DNA of 53,428 bases from Candidatus Angelobacter sp. Gp1-AA117 (lineage in GTDB: Bacteria > Acidobacteriota > Terriglobia > Terriglobales > Acidobacteriaceae): positions 1 to 53,428 of the forward strand of contig QHVI01000031.1 of assembly GCA_003223515.1 (NCBI GenBank), in the 5' to 3' direction. Shown here one piece after another: positions 18,287 through 26,198 of the stretch. The translations under genes and the position numbers were made by a program. How positions within the stretch are numbered: the stretch's first letter is position 1; every line of letters starts with the position of its first letter. The notes under the pieces are model-generated. The model saw only the letters and a list, made by a program, of their open reading frames with translations, ran no database searches and had not been told where the DNA came from.

Positions 18287-19615
18287 TTAGTTAGCTGCCC
18301 GCATACGCACCAACAACACTGCCCCCACCGGATGCCTCCCATACAGCGGCGTCAGGAATTCCGGCTTGCTATAAAAGGTCACTTGCCCACCAATGGCGGT
18401 CGCCAGGTGTGGAATCATCCTGAATTGATGGTCATAGCCAGCGGTATATGCCTGCACGCGCGCCAGAAAGTTCTCTTCGAATCCCGGCGGTTCGGGCTGA
18501 TTGCGCAGCAGAAGTTCAGTCGTGCGGTCTGCGTTTTCGATTCGTCCCCAGAGATTATTGCTGCTGGCAACGTTCAGAGTCGATTCGGCCAGGTAGCCGT
18601 TGAAGTTTTTGCCGGTGGGCAGCCAGTGGTTTCTGCCCCACAGCAGCGTTGTTGACCAGTTGCCATTTGCCCAAGGACGGTTGTACATGATCGAAGCGGT
18701 CATGCGCTGCGCGTCTTCCTCCGAATGCAGCTCTTCCGGACTGGTGAGGTGCGCGAAGGAATATTGCGCACTCCAGTTGTGGCCGGGCTGGACAGTCAGG
18801 CGTGTGGACCATGAATCTAAATTGCCGGAATCGATGTTCCAGCGGAATTCATCCGGCTCGCGTCCGTGAAAGCCGGATGCTTCCAGGCGTATGGATTTGT
18901 AAGTTACGCCCGCGGTGACTACATCGTTGAGGATGTGGGTAGAATCCTGAAGGTGGTGTCCCAGCGGGGCGAGTGGGTTCTCTGAGGCGGAGCTGCGATG
19001 CGCATAGGCAGCCGGCCCTATCGCAGGATCGCCAACCGGCGCAGCATAGAAAGAAAGCAGCGCATTGTCGCCTAACTTGTAGTCGTAGAGCAGCGCCAAT
19101 TCCATGATGAAGTCATGCGGGTGCTGACCGTCAGTGATCGGGCGTCCAAAGGCAGTTTCACCCTGCTGGAACATCTCCGGATAAAAGCGGTGAGTCACCG
19201 TTGCGGGATCGAGGCTGAGCATCGTCCTGATTGTCAACACATGGTTAGCAAACCGGCGCTGCGCCATGGGCATGAACCAACTGGTGGAGAACACCTTGTC
19301 ATCACCGCGCGGGCCGCTTTGCTGCAATACATTGAGAAATGCCTCGCCATGAAACATCAAGTCCCAGTTGGCTTTGCTGGTCATCAGCATGGCATGTGGG
19401 GTGGAATTCGGTTCAACCGAGGTGCCGGAGTTCGCATGGTGCAGTATCTCATCCATAAAAGTTGAGGGCTGCATGTGCCCGTGATCGTGATGCATTCCGT
19501 GCATGGATGAGGATGAATCCGGCTGCTGCGCTGCCTCCTGGGAAGCAACAGACGATGGACTAACAAATGAGAGTAACAACAAAAGCAGGTATGCAACGCT
19601 TTTCATCAGAGACAC
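18287..19615 (-). CDS. Secreted His/Met-rich beta-barrel-like outer-membrane protein
   Basis: The 442-residue product has a signal peptide (LLLLLLSFVSPSSVASQ). A mature N-terminus rich in His and Met follows (MHGMHHDHGHM). The body has alternating aromatic and polar strands (TRLTVQPGHNWSAQYSFAHL, WSTTLLWGRNHWLP) and ends in a strand-like VGAVLLVRMRAAN, as expected for an outer-membrane barrel. Proteins of this look often sit beside copper or other heavy-metal resistance genes, which is remembered association rather than proof. A small His/Cys-rich secreted protein lies 53 bp upstream on the same strand, supporting a metal-handling unit. No efflux pump or metal sensor gene is visible in the window. 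Confidence 0.65.
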   Translation of the reverse strand: MSLMKSVAYLLLLLLSFVSPSSVASQEAAQQPDSSSSMHGMHHDHGHMQPSTFMDEILHHANSGTSVEPNSTPHAMLMTSKANWDLMFHGEAFLNVLQQSGPRGDDKVFSTSWFMPMAQRRFANHVLTIRTMLSLDPATVTHRFYPEMFQQGETAFGRPITDGQHPHDFIMELALLYDYKLGDNALLSFYAAPVGDPAIGPAAYAHRSSASENPLAPLGHHLQDSTHILNDVVTAGVTYKSIRLEASGFHGREPDEFRWNIDSGNLDSWSTRLTVQPGHNWSAQYSFAHLTSPEELHSEEDAQRMTASIMYNRPWANGNWSTTLLWGRNHWLPTGKNFNGYLAESTLNVASSNNLWGRIENADRTTELLLRNQPEPPGFEENFLARVQAYTAGYDHQFRMIPHLATAIGGQVTFYSKPEFLTPLYGRHPVGAVLLVRMRAAN

Positions 19616-19668
19616 TCAACGCGCAAGACGATTTATATTGTCAATTTGGAGGCAAAGGCGAGAGCGCG

Positions 19669-20022
19669 CTAAATACGCAATATAGACCCAGGGTATCGCA
19701 AGGCAGGATAAAGATTCCGAGTAAAAAGCTCCTTTGTTATCGATGTGGCCGACAAGTCAGCAGCCGGACTCTCAGGATTGTCGATCAGTTCAGGGGCGCT
19801 GTAGCGGACAGCCACGTCAGCCTGTTGTGAATGTGAGGCAATGCAGCATTTGTTGTGTTCTGGCGCCGGCTCCTGATGATTTTCGTGGCAGCCGTGCTTT
19901 ACAACCGCGATCTTTTCCGATTCAGGTATTGACCAGAGAAGTGGACAGGAGAATTGCGCCATCCCGCAGGCAATCAGCACAATGACGCTGAGCTTCCTTC
20001 CGGTGCTGAACAGCGCAGCCAT
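19669..20022 (-). CDS. Small secreted His/Cys-rich protein
   Basis: From the ATG at 20022 the product is 117 residues and begins with a signal-like MAALFSTGRKLSVIVLIACG; an upstream ATG at 20052 would add ten residues. The mature part has a short His/Cys cluster (HGCHENHQEPAPEHNKCCIA) that could bind a metal ion. It lies directly upstream of the His/Met-rich porin-like protein and is probably co-transcribed with it. No family is recognised. Neither candidate start has a good ribosome-binding site. Confidence 0.5.
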   Translation of the reverse strand: MAALFSTGRKLSVIVLIACGMAQFSCPLLWSIPESEKIAVVKHGCHENHQEPAPEHNKCCIASHSQQADVAVRYSAPELIDNPESPAADLSATSITKELFTRNLYPALRYPGSILRI

Positions 20023-20316
20023 CCAATACACGATAACAGATTCCGGCAACATGTCTGTCCGGCGCCACGAAGAAATAGTACAACTTTGGCCAGAATTTCA
20101 GGCTAGTGCGATCTTGTTTCTTAGTGTCTTCTAATCGAAAAATGCAAAAAACGATTGCATAAAACCTGCAACTCTGATCGTAAATTTGAGTAAGAATAAT
20201 CATCCGCACGGCCTCCAGATGTGTTAGAAATTCGTTTCTGGGATCCAGTCTGGCTCGCGTGAGAGGGTTCTGGGTTGTCCTTAGTGAATAGCCGAGGGCT
20301 CAAGTTGTTGCCACTC

Positions 20317-23300
20317 ATGAACGCCTTTACCATCCATTGCGTCTACCGGTTACTCGGGATTGCGCTCCTGCTGTTCAGCACACAGTTGGCCTCCGCCGAG
20401 GATCCAGCCAACTTCATCAGACAATCTGTTCACCGGGTGTGGACTACTGAAGATGGGCTTCCGCAAAACTCAGTCAATGCCATCATTCAGACAAAGGATG
20501 GTTACCTGTGGATGGGAACACAGGAAGGGCTGGTGCGATTCAATGGAGCCACTTTCACTATCTTTGACAAACGCAGCACAAAGGCCATGAGGGGCAATAC
20601 GATCCACACATTGATGGAAGATCGCGAGGGCAATCTATGGATAGCAACCTCTCGCGGCGGCCTCATGCAATATCGCGCGGGAGAGTTTCGCACATATTCG
20701 AGGAATGAAGGACTTGCTGATGATTCCGTAAACGCGCTTCTCCAGGATGCGAAAGGCAAGCTGTGGATCGGCACTCCCAATGGTTTAGACAGGTTTGAAA
20801 AGGGAACATTCATCCATTACAGGATTGCTCAGGGATTATCAGGCAACTCTGTCAAAGCGCTCGCAGAAACATCTGATGGCGATCTCTGGGTAGCCACCAA
20901 CAATGGCCTGGATCGAATTCAGCATGGGGACTTTCAATCAGAGAATATCGATCATCTTCTGCCTGGGACAAAAATTAACGTACTGCATGCAGACGGTGAG
21001 ACATTGTGGATTGGAACGCAGTCTTCAGGCGTTTACCGTCTATCTGCGGGAAAACTCGTTCATTACAACTCGAAACAGGGCCTTCGCGATGCACCCGTAA
21101 TCTCTATGATGCAGGACCAGGACGGTCTCTGGGTCGGCACGTATAGAGGTGGATTCTGCCATCTGTCTGGTGGTGAAAAAGAGAAGTTTGATTGTTTCAG
21201 CTCCAAAGATGGGTTGAATAACGAGGTGGTCCTTTCCATGCTCAGGGATCGCGAAGGGAGTTTCTGGGCCGGCACTTTAACCGGCGGTTTGAATCAATTC
21301 AGACGAGCCAGATTTACCACGCTGGATCCCGACCGGGCCGACGCCAGCCCGGCACGCTCTCTCTATGAAGCGCGCGATGGAAGTATCTGGGTCGGCACAG
21401 ATTCAGGACTGAACCGCTATAAAGATGGACGTGTGCAGTCGTATCTGAGAAGAAATAGCGGCGTCAAGAATGATGTGCGCAGCGTGATGCAAAGCCGGGA
21501 TAGTTCCATCTGGGTGGGAACAAAAAACGGACTGAATCAATTCAGCAATGGAATGATCAGAAGGTACACGGTAAGCGACGGTTTGCCTGATAACCGGATT
21601 TATGCTGTTTACCAGGACCACTCCGGAGCTATCTGGATCGGTACAGAACACGGCATCAGCCGGTTTGTCGATGGCCAGTTTCAGAAATTCAATGTGCAGA
21701 GTGGAGCGCCAACAAACCTGGTATGGTCGATTTTTGAAGACCATGAATACAACTTGTGGTTCGGAACATACGGTGGACTGGCCCTGTTCCGTGACGGCCG
21801 GTTTATTCCTGAAAAGGAAGACAAGCGGCTGGCTCTGCGTGACGTGACCTACTTCTATGAAGATGCTGATCATGTCTTATGGATGACGACTGCCGGAAGC
21901 GGATTAAAGCGGGTGGATCATGGAAGGATTACTTCATATTCCCAGGATGAGGGACTGTTTAACGAGACCATCTGGGCTGTTCTGGAAGATGATGAAAAAG
22001 ACTTCTGGATCAGCAGCAATCGCGGGATTTTCAAAGTAGCCAAACCCGAACTCAACGCTTTTGCAACCGGACAGATCTCGCAGATTAATTCAATTTCCTA
22101 TGACGCGGAAGACGGGGCCAGCGCTGAATGCAACGGCGGCAGCCAGAATCCAGCACTGAAGACCTCAAAAGGTGAATTGCTTTTTGCGTGTTTGCATGGT
22201 GTGGTCGTTGCTCCCCGGAGGTTTTCTCAGAATGATTTTGCGCCCCCAGTGGTGATTGAGAAAGCTTTGCTGAATGGCGAACCAGTTTCCCAGAATGCCG
22301 AGATATCGATCAGCAAAGAAAAATTGGATTTCTATTTTGCCGCCCTCAGCTACGTTGTTCCATCGCAGAATACATTCAAATACAGACTCGAACCTGACGA
22401 CAATGAATGGACCTTTGCCTCCAGGGGAGAAGCTCATTATGCCAATCTGGCGCCTGGCCGGTACCAGTTTCGTGTAGTTGCCGCCAATAGTGATGGAAAC
22501 TGGAACAGAATTGGCGCCAGCTTTAGTTTTTACCTGAAGCCTCCTTTCTATCACACCAAATGGTTCTATTCCCTGTGCGTGCTTGGCATAATTCTGTTCG
22601 GAATTGGTTATTACCGCTGGCATGCCTGGCAAATGAGGAAGCGCGAAGAAGAACTCATCCAACAGGTGGACGAGCGCACCAGTCAATTGCAGCAGCAGAT
22701 TGCCAAGCGCAAGGAAATAGAAGAGGTGCTGGCACGAGCGGCTGCCATCGTAGACTCATCTTCGGATGCGATCTGGTCCACCGACCTGCGGGGCACCACC
22801 ATCACCTGGAATAGCGGTGCAGAGAGATTATTCGGCTACAGTGCCCAGGAGATGATCGGCCATCCCATTTTTCCTATTATTCCTTCGGATCGTAATCAGG
22901 AGGTGGCCCACTATGTAGAATGCCTCAGGCGAGGGGAGTCCCTGACCAGCATGGAAACGGTGCGGCAGGCCAAAAGCGGAGAGTTGCTGGACGTTTCTCT
23001 AAGCCTTGCGCCTATCCTGAAGGACAAAAGAGTCATCGGGATTTCAGTCATCGCCAGGGACATCGGTGATCGCAAGCGTGCCGAAAAAGCCCTGAAGCAG
23101 GCCAAAGAGGCGGCTGAAGCTGCAACCAAAGCAAAAAGTGAATTCCTGGCGAACATGAGCCATGAGATCAGAACGCCTCTCAATGGGGTGATTGGAATGC
23201 TGGAATTGGCATCTCATGCCGAAGTTGCGCCTGAGCAAAGTGAATTGCTGAACACGGCGCAGGATTCAGCCAACACCCTGCTGGTCATCATCAATGACAT

Positions 23301-24279
23301 TCTGGATTTCTCCAAGATCGAAGCCGGAAAGATGGAATTGAATTTAGTGGAATTCGATCTCAGTGATGCCGTGACTGAAGCTGTGCGCACGCTGGCCCTG
23401 CGTGCCCATGAAAAACACCTTGAACTCCAGTGCCACATCGCTCCTGATGTGCCCCGGTCATTGCTGGGGGATTCGGCGCGTCTGAAACAGGTGCTGGTCA
23501 ATCTTGCAGGCAATGCAATCAAATTTACCGCACGGGGGCAGGTGACGCTGCGGGTAGATCCGGAAAGACTGAACGGCGAAGAACTCGAATTGAAATTTTC
23601 CATTGCGGATACCGGTGTTGGAATCCCGGCGGAAAAGCAGGATGTAATATTCGACCCCTTTTCGCAGGGCGATGCATCCATTACCCGCAAGTATGGAGGC
23701 ACCGGCCTGGGCCTTGCTATCTGTTTCCGGCTGGTATCGCTTATGGGCGGACGCATCTGGCTTGAAAGCGAGGTGGGCCGGGGCTCAACCTTCTATTTCA
23801 CCGCAATCTTCAGGCTGGCTGAATCCAACTTGAACAGGAGCCAGCGGCCGCAAGCCATGAATGGCCTGGAGCGCCAGGACAGTGCCCGCAAACTCAACGT
23901 ACTGCTGGCCGAAGACAACATCGTGAACCAGAAACTGGTGGTGCGTTTTCTGGCGCGGGCCGGGCACCGCGCGGTTGTGGCTGGAAATGGACGTGAAGCC
24001 CTGGACAAACTGGCTGAAGAAAATTTCGATGTAGTCCTGATGGATGTGCAGATGCCGGAGATGGACGGAATTGCGGCCACTGAAGCCATTCGCGCCGGCG
24101 AGAAGACAACCAAGGCTCATATTCCCATTATCGCCATGACCGCTCACGCCATGAAGGGTGACCGTGAACGCTGTCTGGCTGCAGGAATGGATGAATACCT
24201 GGCCAAGCCGCTGACGCAGCGTGATCTACTGGAGACGATTCACCGCGTCCTGCAGAATGTTGTTTATCAACCCTCATAG
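20317..24279 (+). CDS. Hybrid sensor histidine kinase with two-component propeller sensor, Y_Y_Y, PAS and receiver domains
   Basis: The product is 1,320 residues from ATG 20317, with a signal peptide ending LLFSTQLASAED; an in-frame TTG at 20275 is less likely. The periplasmic part (about 35-640) is a series of Reg_prop strands of the type GDLWVATNNGLDRI, which fold as beta propellers. Then come a Y_Y_Y domain (about 690-745), one membrane helix (YSLCVLGIILFGIGYY), a coiled coil, a PAS domain (about 808-925), HisKA with the phospho-accepting His949 in MSHEIRTPLNGVIGM, an ATPase with NLAGNAIKFT, DTGVGIP and GGTGLGLAI, and a C-terminal receiver with Asp1243 in VVLMDVQMPEMDG. Kinases of this design (BT_3172-like hybrid systems) commonly sense glycans or nutrients; this one lacks a fused DNA-binding domain, so output must go through another protein. 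No polysaccharide genes lie beside it. Confidence 0.93.
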   Translation: MNAFTIHCVYRLLGIALLLFSTQLASAEDPANFIRQSVHRVWTTEDGLPQNSVNAIIQTKDGYLWMGTQEGLVRFNGATFTIFDKRSTKAMRGNTIHTLMEDREGNLWIATSRGGLMQYRAGEFRTYSRNEGLADDSVNALLQDAKGKLWIGTPNGLDRFEKGTFIHYRIAQGLSGNSVKALAETSDGDLWVATNNGLDRIQHGDFQSENIDHLLPGTKINVLHADGETLWIGTQSSGVYRLSAGKLVHYNSKQGLRDAPVISMMQDQDGLWVGTYRGGFCHLSGGEKEKFDCFSSKDGLNNEVVLSMLRDREGSFWAGTLTGGLNQFRRARFTTLDPDRADASPARSLYEARDGSIWVGTDSGLNRYKDGRVQSYLRRNSGVKNDVRSVMQSRDSSIWVGTKNGLNQFSNGMIRRYTVSDGLPDNRIYAVYQDHSGAIWIGTEHGISRFVDGQFQKFNVQSGAPTNLVWSIFEDHEYNLWFGTYGGLALFRDGRFIPEKEDKRLALRDVTYFYEDADHVLWMTTAGSGLKRVDHGRITSYSQDEGLFNETIWAVLEDDEKDFWISSNRGIFKVAKPELNAFATGQISQINSISYDAEDGASAECNGGSQNPALKTSKGELLFACLHGVVVAPRRFSQNDFAPPVVIEKALLNGEPVSQNAEISISKEKLDFYFAALSYVVPSQNTFKYRLEPDDNEWTFASRGEAHYANLAPGRYQFRVVAANSDGNWNRIGASFSFYLKPPFYHTKWFYSLCVLGIILFGIGYYRWHAWQMRKREEELIQQVDERTSQLQQQIAKRKEIEEVLARAAAIVDSSSDAIWSTDLRGTTITWNSGAERLFGYSAQEMIGHPIFPIIPSDRNQEVAHYVECLRRGESLTSMETVRQAKSGELLDVSLSLAPILKDKRVIGISVIARDIGDRKRAEKALKQAKEAAEAATKAKSEFLANMSHEIRTPLNGVIGMLELASHAEVAPEQSELLNTAQDSANTLLVIINDILDFSKIEAGKMELNLVEFDLSDAVTEAVRTLALRAHEKHLELQCHIAPDVPRSLLGDSARLKQVLVNLAGNAIKFTARGQVTLRVDPERLNGEELELKFSIADTGVGIPAEKQDVIFDPFSQGDASITRKYGGTGLGLAICFRLVSLMGGRIWLESEVGRGSTFYFTAIFRLAESNLNRSQRPQAMNGLERQDSARKLNVLLAEDNIVNQKLVVRFLARAGHRAVVAGNGREALDKLAEENFDVVLMDVQMPEMDGIAATEAIRAGEKTTKAHIPIIAMTAHAMKGDRERCLAAGMDEYLAKPLTQRDLLETIHRVLQNVVYQPS

Positions 24280-24315
24280 TAAAATAGAAATTCTGTTGCC
24301 AAGAGGAGAGGGTTC

Positions 24316-24819
24316 GTGAAAAATTTTCATATCGTATTCGCAACACTTCTTTTATTACTCTTCATCGGCTGTTCCGGCAATGACAGGACCGGCGCCGGAC
24401 ACAACCTTGGCGGCGACACCAGCTCATCCTCTGCGGCTACGCCGCAGGATTACAACTGGTCGTCCCATTTGCAGACGGATCCCCAAGCCAATGGGGGCGC
24501 GGCTCTTAAAGCCAGCACCCCGTATAAACAGGCCAATGCTCCGGTGGTTTCGCAGAACCTGAATCCCGCGCCCTTCATGGCAGGGAACCAGATTGGACAG
24601 AGTCCCAGCGCCGCAAACGTTGTTGAAACCAATCGCGCCATGGGCACTGTGGAAGGGCCTATGGATCAGCCTCCAGCCAGCGTTGGTCCAGGCATGCAGG
24701 GGGTGAACCCATCTGCTGGTTTCAGCTCCGGGCCGCAAGGTGAATCCGGACGTGCCGCTCAAGCCGGACAGACTCCACCTGCTCCCTCAGGTTCGCAGGG
24801 CGCAGCCAATCCTAAATAA
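24316..24819 (+). CDS. Small putative lipoprotein, low complexity
   Basis: This 167-residue product starts at GTG 24316, with GAGGAGAG just upstream. The N-terminus is a lipoprotein signal with lipobox LFIGC, so the mature protein would be lipid-anchored at Cys19. The rest is rich in Gly, Pro, Ala, Ser, Gln and Asn (for example QAGQTPPAPSGSQGAANPK), with no recognisable fold. It starts 36 bp after the hybrid kinase stop on the same strand and may be co-transcribed. Function unknown. Confidence 0.65.
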   Translation: MKNFHIVFATLLLLLFIGCSGNDRTGAGHNLGGDTSSSSAATPQDYNWSSHLQTDPQANGGAALKASTPYKQANAPVVSQNLNPAPFMAGNQIGQSPSAANVVETNRAMGTVEGPMDQPPASVGPGMQGVNPSAGFSSGPQGESGRAAQAGQTPPAPSGSQGAANPK

Positions 24820-24843
24820 GTTTGGATTAAAAATTAACGTGAA

Positions 24844-24918
24844 TGGAGCGGGAGACGGGGATCGAACCCGCGACCAACGGCTTGGGAAGCCGTGACTCTA
24901 CCACTGAGTTACTCCCGC
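24844..24918 (-). tRNA. tRNA-Gly (anticodon CCC)
   Basis: Read on the minus strand this folds as a full cloverleaf: acceptor GCGGGAG pairing with CTCCCGC, D-arm AACTCAGTGGTAGAGT, anticodon stem ACGGC/GCCGT with loop TTCCCAA, and T-loop GGTTCGATCC. The anticodon CCC reads GGG (glycine). The 3' CCA is encoded (24846-24844). It is a lone tRNA between the lipoprotein and the RebB-like gene. Confidence 0.95.
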
Positions 24919-25047
24919 TTGAGTTAGTCATAACTGGCGTCATTCTAACATCTTGCGGCACGTTTGAGAATCTGCCTCTCTTTGAATTACTGAACAATAT
25001 GTACCGGCGGTTTTAGTGGGGGGCGGCGCGTGGCGGTACATTCAGGA

Positions 25048-25194
25048 ATGTCGGGCATTTTTCGCAAACTGATCTTGTCTTTGATGTTCTTTCTAGCCGG
25101 GACATCGAAATGTTTCTGTGTCTCGTATGATGCCGATCCAAATGACGACATTCCACCGGTCGCTCTCGAATTTAACTTCGTCATCCCTGGTTAG
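25048..25194 (+). CDS. Candidate 48-residue secreted micro-protein
   Basis: A short frame encodes MSGIFRKLILSLMFFLAG followed by a Cys pair (KCFC) and an acidic tail (DADPNDDIPPVALEFN). The start looks like a signal peptide. The AGGA before the ATG is too close to be a normal ribosome-binding site. It lies between the tRNA and the RebB-like gene. It could be chance; support is weak. Confidence 0.25.
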   Translation: MSGIFRKLILSLMFFLAGTSKCFCVSYDADPNDDIPPVALEFNFVIPG

Positions 25195-25266
25195 CTCCGA
25201 TGCCCTGTAAAGTGGAATTTGACTTATGCATTACAATTGAGCGGTTTCTGCGCGAAAAGGAGAATC

Positions 25267-25428
25267 ATGGCGTTTCCAACAGCAGTGAACTCTCAAATCA
25301 CAGATGCAGTAGTTCAACCCTCAGGCAAGAAGAGCAAAAAATCCAGCAAAGGGAAGAAGGCCGCAAAAGTCGTTAAAACCACTAAAACCACTAAAGCAAG
25401 CAAGAAGACGGCTCGGAAGAAAAAGTAA
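25267..25428 (+). CDS. RebB-like N-terminal motif protein with lysine-rich tail
   Basis: This 53-residue product starts at ATG 25267 with a strong AAGGAGA 3-4 nt upstream; the frame is open further upstream, but this start is clearly favoured. The first 16 residues, MAFPTAVNSQITDAVV, match the opening of RebB-family (R-body) proteins, as I know them. The usual RebB core of about 50-70 more residues is absent. Instead there is a Lys/Thr/Ser tail of the histone-H1-like kind (KKSKKSSKGKKAAKVVKT). RebB genes are often found with two-component and Hpt genes; here an Hpt protein and a hybrid kinase follow. It might be a shortened or fused Reb subunit or an assembly modulator; function is not known. 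Confidence 0.7.
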   Translation: MAFPTAVNSQITDAVVQPSGKKSKKSSKGKKAAKVVKTTKTTKASKKTARKKK

Positions 25429-25739
25429 GGCGATGATTTCAGTATGGATGAGGGCAAACTTCTTGCCCATGGGCGTAGCGTGCTCGCTTGCGTAGTTATA
25501 AATCTGCTAATCTTTCCTCCCTCTCCCGTTAACTAATCAGTACCCGCGTAACATTAATTTTGTTAATCTTGTACTTAAATACCTCATTTGGGTGAAAATA
25601 ACCCTGTTCTGATCGCCAGCCGAGGCAAGGGTGGATTTTTGTAAGGTTTTGCCCTCGTGGGCCGATTTAAGGAGCAGGTCTTTTTCGTCGACGTTGAAGA
25701 CCTTTCCTGACCAGTGCTCATCAAGAGAGGGACAAGGCT
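25429..25739. promoter_or_regulatory. Intergenic region upstream of the Hpt gene with stem-loops
   Basis: No gene is seen. GGGCAA and TTGCCC form a small hairpin at about 25452-25469, after the RebB-like stop. A longer imperfect stem, CGAGGCAA at 25621-25628 with TTGCCCTCG at 25649-25657, lies in the probable leader of the Hpt gene. The middle is AT-rich and could hold the promoter of the phosphorelay pair. No specific box is claimed. Confidence 0.35.
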
Positions 25740-26180
25740 TTGAAACCAGAAGATTATGTGCCAGCCGGCCAGCAGTCGTTTTATTCCGGGATGCGGCTGT
25801 ACGATGCGAGTTCTGACGGCTTGAAAACTGAAACTTTCGATTCAGCGGCGCTCTGGGAAAGAGTGAACCGCGACATGGAATTGCTGCGTGATCTGGTAGA
25901 CCTTTTTGCGGAGCAGTCCCCGGCGCTCCTGGACAGCATTGAGGCCGCGATTGAGCAAGGCTCGTTTGCTGACCTCCAGAAGTCCAGCCATAAGCTGAAA
26001 GGGTCGTTGTTGCAGTTTTCGGCCAGCCAAGCGGCGCCCATTGCCGCCATGCTGGAGGAAATGGGAAAGAACAAGAGGCTGGAGGGGGCCAAACAGGCGC
26101 TTGTCCGGTTAAGAGCGGAGATCGCACGGCTCCTGCCCGCGTTGCATGAGATGGTCGACGGCGACAACCCGGTAATCTGA
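25740..26180 (+). CDS. Histidine phosphotransfer (Hpt) domain protein
   Basis: The 146-residue product starts at TTG 25740, preceded by AGAGAGG; ATG 25791 is the alternative. The region from about residue 35 is a single Hpt four-helix domain: FAEQSPALLDSIEAAI, then the phospho-accepting His84 in SSHKLKGSLLQF, and closing helices. Hpt proteins pass phosphate between receiver domains. The stop is 18 bp before the next gene, a kinase with receivers at both ends, so the two probably form one phosphorelay. The first 30 residues are polar and of unknown use. Confidence 0.85.
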   Translation: MKPEDYVPAGQQSFYSGMRLYDASSDGLKTETFDSAALWERVNRDMELLRDLVDLFAEQSPALLDSIEAAIEQGSFADLQKSSHKLKGSLLQFSASQAAPIAAMLEEMGKNKRLEGAKQALVRLRAEIARLLPALHEMVDGDNPVI

Positions 26181-26198
26181 GCAGAGGTGATCCAGTAG

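Noticed and set aside
24987-25184. 65-residue minus-strand frame
   Set aside because: No start signal or family; it overlaps the plus-strand signal-peptide frame, which looks more protein-like.
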